DNA of 64,000 nucleotides from Mycolicibacterium moriokaense. Lineage in GTDB: Bacteria > Actinomycetota > Actinomycetes > Mycobacteriales > Mycobacteriaceae. Both the position numbers and the translations under genes were made by a program. Each line of letters opens with the position of its first letter. The stretch's first letter is position 1. The stretch lies in NCBI RefSeq assembly GCF_003201655.1, contig NZ_QJJU01000019.1, forward strand, positions 1 to 64,000, given 5' to 3'. Of the stretch, positions 23,684 to 31,948 are shown in pieces. The notes under the pieces were generated by a model. The model saw only the letters and a program-made list of their open reading frames with translations, ran no database searches and was not told the origin of the DNA.

Positions 23684-24895
23684 GTGGCGCGCCCCGTCCA
23701 ACAAATAGTCGACTACTTCGCCGCTGAGCCGGTACGTGTCTCGGCGATGCTGCGGCTGCCGCTGATCGGGCTGATCGCCGTGTTGGTCTGGATATGGGAG
23801 GTCGACCACTGGCTGCCTGAGCTGTACGCGGTGATCCTCGGGGTGTACGCCGTCGTGGCGCTGTTGTGGTGGGTGGCTGTGCTTCGGGGACCGGTGCCGC
23901 GGTGGGCCGATTACGCGTCGACAGCCGTCGACCTGACAGTGATCATCACGCTGTGCCTTGTGTCGGGTGGGGCGACCGCTGCGCTGCTGCCGGTCTTCTT
24001 CCTGCTGCCGATCTCGGTGGCGTTCCAGGACCGGCCCATATGGACGGCGGTCATCGGAACCATAACGGCGGTGGGCTATCTGGCGGTGTGGATCTTCTAT
24101 TCCAAACGCGACGACAAGGTGGGGTTGCCGAACATGGTGTACACCCACTTCGGCTTCCTGCTCTGGCTTGCGGTCGCGGTGACCGCGCTGTGCTTCGTGC
24201 TGGCACGACGATCGGCCCGGGTGAGAGCGCTGCAGGAGATGCGTCGCCAGCTGGTCTCGGAGGCCATGCAGTCAGACGAGCGTCACAACCGCGAAGTCGC
24301 CGAGCACCTCCACGACGGTCCGCTGCAGACATTGCTGGCCGCGCGGCTCGAACTGGACGAGGCACGTGAACGAAATCCCGACCCTGCGCTCGACATGGTC
24401 TACTCGGCGCTGCAGGAAACCGCAATCGGATTGCGCTCCACCGTCACCGAGCTGCACCCCCAGGTGCTTGCGCAGCTCGGCCTCACCCCGGCGGTGCGAG
24501 AACTGTTGAAGCAATTCGAGTCTCGCACCGACATTGCCGTTGAGGCCGAGCTCGACGATGTGGGTAAGCCGGAGTCGCAGGCCCTGCTGTACCGGGCAGC
24601 ACGCGAGCTGCTCACCAACATCGGTAAGCATGCGAAGGCGAACACCGTCACGGTTGAGCTGACGCGCAAGGGCGATCGCATCGTCTTGACGATCGCCGAC
24701 GATGGAACCGGCTTCGACCCCGCGATCGTGGCGCAATACGTCGCCGAGGGCCACATCGGGCTCGGCTCGCTGCTGGCGCGGTTCGACGCGATGGGCGGTG
24801 CAATGGACATCGACTCGCGGAGCGGTCGCGGCACCCGGGTGACCGCGACGTCACCGTCGGAGCCGGCTATCCCGTCGTCAGTCCCCGCGCGATGA
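23684..24895 (+). CDS. NarX-type sensor histidine kinase
   Basis: A 403-residue membrane sensor kinase. About five to six hydrophobic segments fill residues 20-185, with little extracytoplasmic sequence. A HisKA_3 dimerisation domain follows, with the phospho-histidine in AEHLHDGPLQTLLAARLELD (His210). The ATPase domain has N-box residues RAARELLTNIGKHAKA and the G-box TIADDGTGFD. The start is GTG 23684, one base after the response-regulator stop; no upstream frame carries family sequence. The last 29 bp overlap the 3' end of the convergent acyl-CoA dehydrogenase gene. Signal unknown. Confidence 0.93.
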   Translation: MARPVQQIVDYFAAEPVRVSAMLRLPLIGLIAVLVWIWEVDHWLPELYAVILGVYAVVALLWWVAVLRGPVPRWADYASTAVDLTVIITLCLVSGGATAALLPVFFLLPISVAFQDRPIWTAVIGTITAVGYLAVWIFYSKRDDKVGLPNMVYTHFGFLLWLAVAVTALCFVLARRSARVRALQEMRRQLVSEAMQSDERHNREVAEHLHDGPLQTLLAARLELDEARERNPDPALDMVYSALQETAIGLRSTVTELHPQVLAQLGLTPAVRELLKQFESRTDIAVEAELDDVGKPESQALLYRAARELLTNIGKHAKANTVTVELTRKGDRIVLTIADDGTGFDPAIVAQYVAEGHIGLGSLLARFDAMGGAMDIDSRSGRGTRVTATSPSEPAIPSSVPAR

Positions 24896-26009
24896 CGAGC
24901 CGCTGAATCTGGTTGGTGCCCTCGAAAATCTGGGTGATCTTCGCCTCGCGCATGTAGCGCTCGACGCGGAAGTCGCGGGTGTAGCCGACGCCGCCGAACA
25001 CCTGCACCGCGTCTGTGGTGACCTTCATCGCAGCGTCGGTGGCGACCAGCTTGGCGACGCTGGCCTGTTGTGAATACGGCCGGCCCAGGTCGCGCCTGCG
25101 CGCGGCATCGACATAGGTCGCGCGGGCGCTGGCCACCGCCGCAGCCATGTCGGCCAGCAGGAAGCCAAGCCCCTGATGGTCAATGATCTTGCGGCCGAAG
25201 GTCGTTCGCTCGTTCGCATATCGCGTCGCCTCGTCCAGCGCCGCCTGCGCCACCCCGACGGCGACCGCCGCGATGCCCAGCCGGCCCGAATCCAATGCGG
25301 AGAACGCGATTTGCAGGCCCTGGCCCTCTGCACCGATCAATCGGTCGGCCTCGATGCGGGCCTGGTCGTAGAACGCCGATGTGGTCGGGACCGCGTGCAG
25401 GCCCATTTTCTCCTCGGGCTTGCCGAAACTCAGCCCGGCAAGATCACCGGGAACCAGGAAGCACGAGATACCGCGCGAGCCTTCACCGGTGCGCGCGAAC
25501 AACGTGTAGAAATCCGCCCGGCCGCCGTGGGTGATCCACGACTTGGACCCGTTGAGCACATAGCCGTCGTCCGACTTCGTCGCTTTGCATTGCAGCGCCG
25601 CGGCGTCTGAACCTGCCTGCGGCTCCGACAGGCTGTACGCGCCGATCTGCTCACCCGACAACATCCCCGGCAGCCACCGTTGCTTCTGCTCGTCGGTGCC
25701 GAACGCCAGCAGCGGATGCGACGACAGACTGTGCACGCTGACCGCGACGGCCACTGCAGCCCACCGCGCCGCGATCTCCTCGAGCACCTGCAGATAGACC
25801 TCGTAGGGCTGGCCGCCGCCACCCCACTCCTCTGGCTGCGGCAGGCTCAGCAGACCCGCGGCGCCCAATTGGGCGAACACGCCCGCGGGGTAGGTCTCCG
25901 CCTTTTCGTGCTCGTCGACGATCGGTTCGAGCACTTTGTCCGCGATGTCGCGGGTCAGTGCGACCAGGTCAACGGCGTCGTCGGAGGGCAGTAGGCGGTC
26001 TACTGGCAT
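24867..26009 (-). CDS. Acyl-CoA dehydrogenase
   Basis: FAD-dependent acyl-CoA dehydrogenase of 380 residues, the standard length. It shows GAYSLSEPQAGSDAAALQ at the FAD site, NGSKSWITHGGRADFYTLFA, QVFGGVGYTRDFRVERYMRE and the active-site segment ITQIFEGTNQIQRLVIARGL (Glu of FEGTNQ as likely base). It resembles the short/branched-chain group. It converges with, and overlaps by 29 bp, the histidine-kinase gene, and lies 9 bp downstream of pntB on the same strand. It may be the last gene of the pntA-pntB transcript. I assign no fadE number. Confidence 0.92.
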   Translation of the reverse strand: MPVDRLLPSDDAVDLVALTRDIADKVLEPIVDEHEKAETYPAGVFAQLGAAGLLSLPQPEEWGGGGQPYEVYLQVLEEIAARWAAVAVAVSVHSLSSHPLLAFGTDEQKQRWLPGMLSGEQIGAYSLSEPQAGSDAAALQCKATKSDDGYVLNGSKSWITHGGRADFYTLFARTGEGSRGISCFLVPGDLAGLSFGKPEEKMGLHAVPTTSAFYDQARIEADRLIGAEGQGLQIAFSALDSGRLGIAAVAVGVAQAALDEATRYANERTTFGRKIIDHQGLGFLLADMAAAVASARATYVDAARRRDLGRPYSQQASVAKLVATDAAMKVTTDAVQVFGGVGYTRDFRVERYMREAKITQIFEGTNQIQRLVIARGLTTG

Positions 26010-26018
26010 GTGCGGCCG

Positions 26019-27467
26019 TCAGACCTTTTCAGGCACCGTCAGCGCCGAGTTGATCGCGTCCACCCGGTCTTTGGCGTCACCGAACAGCATCTGGGTGTTC
26101 TGCCGAAAGAACAGCGGGTTCTGCACGCCGGCATAACCCGAGGCCATGGACCGCTTGAACACGATGACATTGTTGGCGTTCCACACCGTGAGCACCGGCA
26201 TACCGGCGATCGGGCTGCTCGGGTCCTCTGAGGCCGCCGGGTTGACGGTGTCGTTGGCGCCGATGACCAGCACGACGTCGGTGTCGTCGAAGTCGTCGTT
26301 GATCTCGTCCATCTCCAGCACGATGTCGTAGGGCACCTTGGCCTCGGCCAGCAACACGTTCATGTGGCCGGGCAGTCGTCCCGCGACGGGGTGGATGCCG
26401 AACCGGACGTTGACGCCGCGGTCGCGCAGCTTGCGGGTCAGGTCGGCGACGCCGTACTGGGCTTGGGCGACGGCCATGCCGTAGCCCGGCGTGATGATGA
26501 CCGAACTGGCCGCTTCGAGCAGTTCGGCGGCGCCCTCGGCGTTGATCTCGCGGTGCTCGCCGTAATCCTTGTCTTCAGCCGGCCCGGCCTCGATCCCGAA
26601 GCCGCCGGCGATCACCGAGATGAACGACCGGTTCATCGCCCTGCACATGATGTAGGACAGGTATGCACCCGAGGAGCCGACGAGCGCGCCGGTGACGATG
26701 AGCAGGTCGTTGGAGAGCAGGAAGCCCGAGGCCGCCGCGGCCCAGCCGGAATAGCTGTTGAGCATCGACACCACGACAGGCATGTCGCCGCCGCCGATCG
26801 AGGCGACCAGGTGCCAGCCGAGCAGCAGCGCCAGCACGGTGACCACCGCCAGCAGCCACAGCTTCGGGTCGATCACGAACCAGACGGTCAGCGCGATGAA
26901 GACGACGAGCGCGCCGACGTTGAGGAAGTTCTTGCCGGGCAGCATCATCGGCGCGGACTTGATGCGGGCCGAGAGCTTCAGGTTGGCGACGATCGAACCG
27001 GTGAACGTCACGGCGCCGATGAAGACGCCGATGACGACCTCGGCCGAGTGGATGCCGAGCATGCCCTCCTGGTGTAGCAGCGCGGCCTCGGATCCGGCGA
27101 GATCACGTTCGACGTGCAGATAGCCGTTCCAACCGACCAGCACGGCTGCAAGGCCGACGAACGAGTGCAGCAGCGCGATCAGCTCGGGCATGCCGGTCAT
27201 CTCGACGACCTTGGCGCGCCACAGACCGATGGCCGCACCGATGGCCATGGCGCCGACCAGCAACGCCGCACCCAGCGGCTCGATGTGGCGGGCGAATGCC
27301 AGCGCGATGGTCGCGATCAGGGCGACGGCCATTCCCGTGATGCCGAAAGTATTACCCGCCCTGGATGTTTCATGCTTGGACAGCCCGGCCAACGCCAGGA
27401 TGAATAGCAAAGCCGCGACTACGTACGCCGCGGTTGCGGTGGTTTCAGTGTCTATTATGTGGGACAT
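26019..27467 (-). CDS. pntB: NAD(P)+ transhydrogenase subunit beta
   Basis: Membrane subunit of proton-translocating transhydrogenase, which couples hydride transfer from NADH to NADP+ with proton entry. The 482-residue protein has eight to nine membrane helices up to about residue 265. The NADP(H)-binding domain III follows, with ITPGYGMAVAQAQYGVADL, RFGIHPVAGRLPGHMNVLLA and VLVIGANDTVNPAA. It lies 3 bp after pntA and would be co-translated. It corresponds to Rv0157. Confidence 0.96.
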   Translation of the reverse strand: MSHIIDTETTATAAYVVAALLFILALAGLSKHETSRAGNTFGITGMAVALIATIALAFARHIEPLGAALLVGAMAIGAAIGLWRAKVVEMTGMPELIALLHSFVGLAAVLVGWNGYLHVERDLAGSEAALLHQEGMLGIHSAEVVIGVFIGAVTFTGSIVANLKLSARIKSAPMMLPGKNFLNVGALVVFIALTVWFVIDPKLWLLAVVTVLALLLGWHLVASIGGGDMPVVVSMLNSYSGWAAAASGFLLSNDLLIVTGALVGSSGAYLSYIMCRAMNRSFISVIAGGFGIEAGPAEDKDYGEHREINAEGAAELLEAASSVIITPGYGMAVAQAQYGVADLTRKLRDRGVNVRFGIHPVAGRLPGHMNVLLAEAKVPYDIVLEMDEINDDFDDTDVVLVIGANDTVNPAASEDPSSPIAGMPVLTVWNANNVIVFKRSMASGYAGVQNPLFFRQNTQMLFGDAKDRVDAINSALTVPEKV

Positions 27468-27470
27468 GTT

Positions 27471-29000
27471 CTAGCTCCTCGAGAACATCGCGAGCATGCG
27501 GCGGGTGACGGCGAAACCGCCGAAGACGTTGATGCTGGCGAGCAGGATCGCCAGGGTGGCCAGCGCGGTGATGACAACATCGCCATGCCCGATCTGCAGC
27601 AGCGCGCCGACGACGATGATCCCGGAGATCGCGTTGGTCACCGACATCAGCGGGGTGTGCAGCGCATGGTGCACGTTGCCGATCACGTAGTAGCCGATCA
27701 CGATGGCCAACGCGAACACCGTCAGGTGCACCTGCAGCGCGGCAGGCGAGAGTGCGATGAGCGCGAAGAGCACCGCCGCGGCGGCGAAGGTCAACCCCAG
27801 CCGGCGCGCGGTAGTCATGTGTTCCTTGGCCGGCTTGGCCTCGACCGGAGCCGCTGTGGCAACCGGCGCGGCCGACACCTGGACGGGCGGCGGCGGCCAG
27901 GTGATCTCGCCGTCTCGCACCACCGTCACCGAGCGCTGAACCACATCCTCGAAGTCGAGGATAAGCTTTCCGTCTTTGTCCGGGGTGAGCAGCTTGAGCA
28001 GGTTGACCAGATTGGTGCCGTACAGCTGGGAGGCCGTTGCGGGCAGCCGGCCCGCCAGATCGGTGTAGCCGATGATCGTCACACCGTTGTCGGTGACGAT
28101 CGCCTGGTCCTTGACGGTGCCCTCGACGTTGCCGCCGTTGGCCGCAGCCATGTCGACGAGGACGCTGCCGGACTTCATCGAGGCCACCATGTCGGCGGTG
28201 ATGATGCGCGGTGCCGGCTTACCCGGGATCAAGGCAGTGGTGATGATGATGTCGACGTCCTTGGACTGTTCGGCATAAAGCTGCGCCTCACGGGCCTTGT
28301 AGTCGTCGCCCATCTCCTTTGCGTAGCCCGTGGCCGATACTTCAGCCTCCGGTGACTCGATCGAAAGGTATTCTCCACCAAGAGATTTGACCTGGTCTGC
28401 GACCTCGGGCCGGGGATCGGTGGCGCGCACGATGGCCCCGAGGCTGCCCGCCGCACCGACAGCCGCCAGACCGGCCACGCCCGCGCCTACGACCAGCACC
28501 TTGGCCGGCGGCACCTTGCCCGCCGCGGTCACCTGCCCGGTGAAGAACCGGCCGAACTTGTTGGCGGCCTCGATGACGGCGCGGTAGCCCGCGATGTTCG
28601 CCATCGATGACAGCACGTCCAGCGACTGGGCCCGGGAAATACGCGGAACAGCGTCCATGGCCAGCACGGTGATCGGCCGAGTGGCCAGCTGATCGACGAG
28701 TTCCGGCTTGAGCGCGGGGGAGATCAGGCCGATCAGGGTGGCGCCGTCGCGCACGGCGGCGATCTCCGCGTTGTCCGGCGCGTTCACCTTGAGCACCACG
28801 TCGGCCGCCCAGACTTGCTCGGCGGACCCGACTCCTGCGCCAGCCTCCGTGAACGCCGCATCGGAGAAGCTCGAGGCGGCGCCCGCGCCGGCCTCGACGA
28901 CTACCTCGTAGCCCAGCTTGATGAGTTGGCCAACCGTCTGCGGCGTCGCGGCTACGCGCGTTTCGCCAGGCAGCGACTCTCTCGGGATCCCGATGATCAT
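27471..29000 (-). CDS. pntA: NAD(P)+ transhydrogenase subunit alpha, fused form
   Basis: NAD(H)-binding subunit of the transhydrogenase. Residues 1 to about 370 are the alanine-dehydrogenase/PNT domain I (MIIGIPRESLPGETRVAATP, then VLVVGAGVAGLAAVGAAGSL). A Pro/Ala-rich linker follows (PPPPVQVSAAPVATAAPVEA), then about four membrane helices to residue 509. The length equals that of the E. coli single-chain alpha subunit. H37Rv, as I recall, splits this into pntAa and pntAb. It is first in pntA-pntB and may be preceded in the transcript by a 36-residue ORF. Confidence 0.96.
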   Translation of the reverse strand: MIIGIPRESLPGETRVAATPQTVGQLIKLGYEVVVEAGAGAASSFSDAAFTEAGAGVGSAEQVWAADVVLKVNAPDNAEIAAVRDGATLIGLISPALKPELVDQLATRPITVLAMDAVPRISRAQSLDVLSSMANIAGYRAVIEAANKFGRFFTGQVTAAGKVPPAKVLVVGAGVAGLAAVGAAGSLGAIVRATDPRPEVADQVKSLGGEYLSIESPEAEVSATGYAKEMGDDYKAREAQLYAEQSKDVDIIITTALIPGKPAPRIITADMVASMKSGSVLVDMAAANGGNVEGTVKDQAIVTDNGVTIIGYTDLAGRLPATASQLYGTNLVNLLKLLTPDKDGKLILDFEDVVQRSVTVVRDGEITWPPPPVQVSAAPVATAAPVEAKPAKEHMTTARRLGLTFAAAAVLFALIALSPAALQVHLTVFALAIVIGYYVIGNVHHALHTPLMSVTNAISGIIVVGALLQIGHGDVVITALATLAILLASINVFGGFAVTRRMLAMFSRS

Positions 29001-29036
29001 CGATTTCGATCCGATCTAGGTTTCTGTCACGGTCCG

Positions 29037-29062
29037 GTCGGGGCGCGTGAAGGCCCCCCGAC
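29037..29062 (-). other. Hairpin in the pntA leader region
   Basis: GTCGGGG (29037-29043) and CCCCGAC (29056-29062) can pair over 7 bp around a 12-nt loop, 37 bp upstream of the pntA start on the minus strand. It could act as an attenuator or weak terminator between the 36-residue ORF and pntA. The stem is short for this GC content, so chance is possible. Confidence 0.3.
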
Positions 29063-29210
29063 GCAGCTCGTCGTGGGACGAGTGGAATACGTCAGTCTAA
29101 GAGTTGACAGAAATCGACCACGTGTCCTGTCGGTCACATGCCCGAGATGCCGGTGGGCGGAACTGCGCGCCGAAGTGGGGCGCGCGGTGAGAGCAGCAGT
29201 TGTCTAGGGC

Positions 29211-29321
29211 TTAAACCGGGGGATAGGCCGGTGGCGGGTACACGCCGCGCAGGATCCAGGCGAACCAGTTGGCGCCGTATTCGACCTCGTCGCTCGCGTC
29301 ATAGTCCGGGTTCGGATCCAC
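29211..29321 (-). CDS. Small ORF of 36 residues upstream of pntA
   Basis: It starts at GTG 29319-29321 and stops at TAA 29211-29213. The product begins VDPNPDYDASDEVEYGANWF and ends with the proline-rich VYPPPAYPPV. Acidic and aromatic residues dominate, with no signal peptide or membrane helix. The sequence directly before the GTG is GCGAGAGGTGATGAC, a near-perfect complement to the 16S anti-Shine-Dalgarno. The same GAGAGGTGATGAC lies directly before the ATG of the pirin gene at 55582, which supports this start. It is divergent from the TetR gene at 29461. No family recognised. Confidence 0.55.
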   Translation of the reverse strand: MDPNPDYDASDEVEYGANWFAWILRGVYPPPAYPPV

Positions 29322-29399
29322 GTCATCACCTCTCGCGTAGCGGCTGATTCTCGCTGAAGTCTAGACCCGCTTCCTGAACCGCGACAGCTCGACGAACTA

Positions 29400-29415
29400 A
29401 ACTGGCCAACCAGTT
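29400..29415. promoter_or_regulatory. Inverted repeat upstream of the Rv0158-like TetR gene
   Basis: AACTGG (29400-29405) and CCAGTT (29410-29415) pair perfectly around CCAA, 46 bp before the TetR ATG. It lies in the divergent region shared with the 36-residue ORF. Position and symmetry suit an autoregulatory TetR operator. Confidence 0.45.
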
Positions 29416-29460
29416 GATTGATGCCCCGATACCGTCAGGGCCTGCATAGAGTGAGTCGCC

Positions 29461-30120
29461 ATGCCTCCCACGTCTCCGGAAGCCACCACCAACGGGATGT
29501 CCCGACGCGAAGAACTGTTGGCCGTCGCCTGCAAGCTTTTCGCCGCGCGGGGCTATCACGGCACCCGGATGGACGACGTGGCCGACGCGGTCGGGCTGAA
29601 CAAGGCGACGGTGTATCACTACTACGCCAGCAAGTCCCTGATCCTGTACGACATCTACAAAGGCGCCGCGGACTTCACGGTCGACGCGCTGCACGACGAT
29701 CCGACGGCGTCGGCCCGCGAAACCATCTACCACTTCACTCGGCGACTGCTGGTCGGCATCGCAAGCGACATCGAGCGGGCGGCGGTGTACTTCCAGGAGG
29801 GCCCCTACATCACCGAGTGGTTCACCGAGGACCAGGTCGCCTATATCCGCGAGAAGGAAACCCAGGTCTACGAGCATGTCCGCGACCTCATCGACCGTGG
29901 CATCGCCAGCGGCGAGTTCTACGACTGCGATTCGCATGTGCTTGCGCTCGGCTACATCGGGATGACGCTTGGCTCCTACCGCTGGCTGCGGCCGCACGGC
30001 AGACGCACCGCGCAGGAGATCGCCGAGGAGTTCAGCACGGCGCTTTTACGTGGCCTGATCCGCGACGAAACCGTGCGGGCCGAGTCACCCCTCGGCGTTG
30101 ATGTAGTTCGGTCGACCTAG
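29461..30120 (+). CDS. TetR family transcriptional regulator (Rv0158-like)
   Basis: A 219-residue TetR protein. The helix-turn-helix is at about 15-60 (MDDVADAVGLNKATVYHYYA). The C-terminal ligand domain belongs to the type often seen controlling lipid-catabolism genes (YITEWFTEDQVAYIREKE, and a late TLGSYRWLRPHGRRTAQEIA). It is 31 bp upstream of a long acyl-CoA dehydrogenase gene that it may regulate, and divergent from the pnt side. The ligand, plausibly an acyl-CoA, is inferred. Confidence 0.9.
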   Translation: MPPTSPEATTNGMSRREELLAVACKLFAARGYHGTRMDDVADAVGLNKATVYHYYASKSLILYDIYKGAADFTVDALHDDPTASARETIYHFTRRLLVGIASDIERAAVYFQEGPYITEWFTEDQVAYIREKETQVYEHVRDLIDRGIASGEFYDCDSHVLALGYIGMTLGSYRWLRPHGRRTAQEIAEEFSTALLRGLIRDETVRAESPLGVDVVRST

Positions 30121-30151
30121 CTGTACTCCCAGTCTCGGCGAAGGTGAACTT

Positions 30152-31948
30152 ATGAAATCCACCCTGCTCTCGCGGCGCGATCTCGACTTTCTGCTCTACG
30201 AATGGCTACGCGTCGACGAGCTGACGAAACGCGAGCGGTTCGCCGAGCACTCCCGCGAAACCTTTGACGGCGTTCTCGATCTGTGCGAGCAACTGGCCAC
30301 CCGGTACTTCGCGCCGCACAACAAGAAGAGCGACGCGAACGAACCGAGCTTCGACGGGGAGACGGTCACCGTCATCGGTGAGGTCAAGGAGGCATGGGAC
30401 GCGTTTGCCCAGGCCGACCTGATCGGCATGGCGATGGGCCAGGCCCTCGGCGGCGCGCAATTGCCGACCGCCGTCGCCGAAGCGGGGTTCGCCTGGTTCT
30501 CCGCTGCCAACGTCAGTACCACCGGATACCTCATGCTGACGATGGCGAACGCGAACCTGCTTGCCAAGTTCGGCACCGACGAACAGGTCGATGCGTTCGT
30601 GAAACCGATGTTGGCAGGGCGGTTCTCCGGGACGATGGCGCTTTCTGAGACCCAGGCCGGGTCGTCGCTGGCCGACATCCTCACCCGCGCCGAGCCGCAG
30701 GACGACGGCACCTATCGGCTCTTCGGATCCAAGATGTGGATCTCGGGCGCTGAGCACGAAATGACCGACAACATCGTCAATCTGGTGCTCGCGAAGATCC
30801 CCGGCGGACCGGAGGGGACGAAGGGCATCTCGCTGTTCATCGTGCCGAAATTCCTTGTCAACGCGGACGGCGCCATCGGTGAGCGCAACGACGTCGTGCT
30901 GGCCGGGCTGAACCACAAGATGGGCCAACGCGGCATCACCAACACCGTGCTGAACTTCGGCGAGGGGAAGTTCTCGCCTGCCGGCAAGCCCGGCGCGGTG
31001 GGCTATTTGGTCGGCGAGCCACACCGCGGTCTTGTCTACATGTTCACGATGATGAACGAGGCACGGCTCGGGGTCGGGATGGGTGCGGTGTCGCTGGGCT
31101 ACACCGGCTACCTCAAGTCACTGGAATACGCCCGCGAACGGCCGCAGGGCCGTCCGGTGATGGCAAAGGACCCGTCGGCCCCGCAGATCCCCATCATCGA
31201 GCACGCCGATGTCAGGCGAATGCTGCTGGCGCAGAAGGCGTACGTCGAAGGCGGAATGGCATTGCTGCTGTACTGCGGGAAGCTCGTCGACCTGGCGCAC
31301 AGCGCCGAGTCTGACGAGGAGCGAGATTCGCTCGGCCTGCTGCTCGACATCCTGACGCCGGTCGGCAAGAGCTGGCCGTCGCAGTGGTGTCTGGAAGCCA
31401 ACAACCTCGCCATTCAGGTGCACGGCGGATACGGCTACACCCGTGAGTACGACGTCGAACAGCACTACCGCGACAACCGGCTCAACCCGATTCACGAGGG
31501 CACGCATGGGATCCAGAGCCTGGACCTGTTGGGCCGTAAGGTAACCCAACGCGGTGGCGCGAGCCTGGCCGCGCTGGGCGCGGCGGTGGCCGAGACGATT
31601 GCGGCCGCCAACGCCGCAGGCGGGCAGCCCGCCGAGCTGGCCGCGCAGCTCGAATCGGCGTGGCAGCGGCTCGTCGGCGTCACCACGGCGATGTTCGGCT
31701 CCGGCGACGTCGAGGCCGCGCTCGCCAACAGCGTGGCCTACCTCGAAGCCTTCGGGCACATCGTCGTCGCGTGGATATGGCTGGAACAACTGCTGGCCGT
31801 CAACGGTCGGTCCGGTGACTTCTACGACGGCAAACGACAGGCCGCCCAGTACTTCTTCCGGTACGAATTGCCAAAGACCGCACCGCAACTGGATCTGCTA
31901 GAAAGCCTGGACCGCACCACGCTCGAAATGCGGGATCCCTGGTTCTAG
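30152..31948 (+). CDS. Long-form acyl-CoA dehydrogenase with C-terminal extension domain
   Basis: A 598-residue FAD-dependent acyl-CoA dehydrogenase of the FadE5 / DmdC-like long class, about 200 residues longer than typical ACADs. Motifs include GTMALSETQAGSSLADILTR, FGSKMWISGAEHEMTDNIVN, AIQVHGGYGYTREYDVEQHY and the active-site region LNPIHEGTHGIQSLDLLGRK. Residues 470-598 form the helical C-terminal extension seen in this class. It follows the TetR gene by 31 bp. Its TAG overlaps the TAG of the convergent ADH gene within one CTAG. I recall no copy at this position in H37Rv. Confidence 0.93.
   Translation: MKSTLLSRRDLDFLLYEWLRVDELTKRERFAEHSRETFDGVLDLCEQLATRYFAPHNKKSDANEPSFDGETVTVIGEVKEAWDAFAQADLIGMAMGQALGGAQLPTAVAEAGFAWFSAANVSTTGYLMLTMANANLLAKFGTDEQVDAFVKPMLAGRFSGTMALSETQAGSSLADILTRAEPQDDGTYRLFGSKMWISGAEHEMTDNIVNLVLAKIPGGPEGTKGISLFIVPKFLVNADGAIGERNDVVLAGLNHKMGQRGITNTVLNFGEGKFSPAGKPGAVGYLVGEPHRGLVYMFTMMNEARLGVGMGAVSLGYTGYLKSLEYARERPQGRPVMAKDPSAPQIPIIEHADVRRMLLAQKAYVEGGMALLLYCGKLVDLAHSAESDEERDSLGLLLDILTPVGKSWPSQWCLEANNLAIQVHGGYGYTREYDVEQHYRDNRLNPIHEGTHGIQSLDLLGRKVTQRGGASLAALGAAVAETIAAANAAGGQPAELAAQLESAWQRLVGVTTAMFGSGDVEAALANSVAYLEAFGHIVVAWIWLEQLLAVNGRSGDFYDGKRQAAQYFFRYELPKTAPQLDLLESLDRTTLEMRDPWF

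Noticed and set aside
31945..31948. Convergent stop codons sharing CTAG (also at 52358-52361) as a special signal
   Set aside because: A four-base overlap of two TAG stops is expected in compact genomes and carries no further symmetry or conserved flank.
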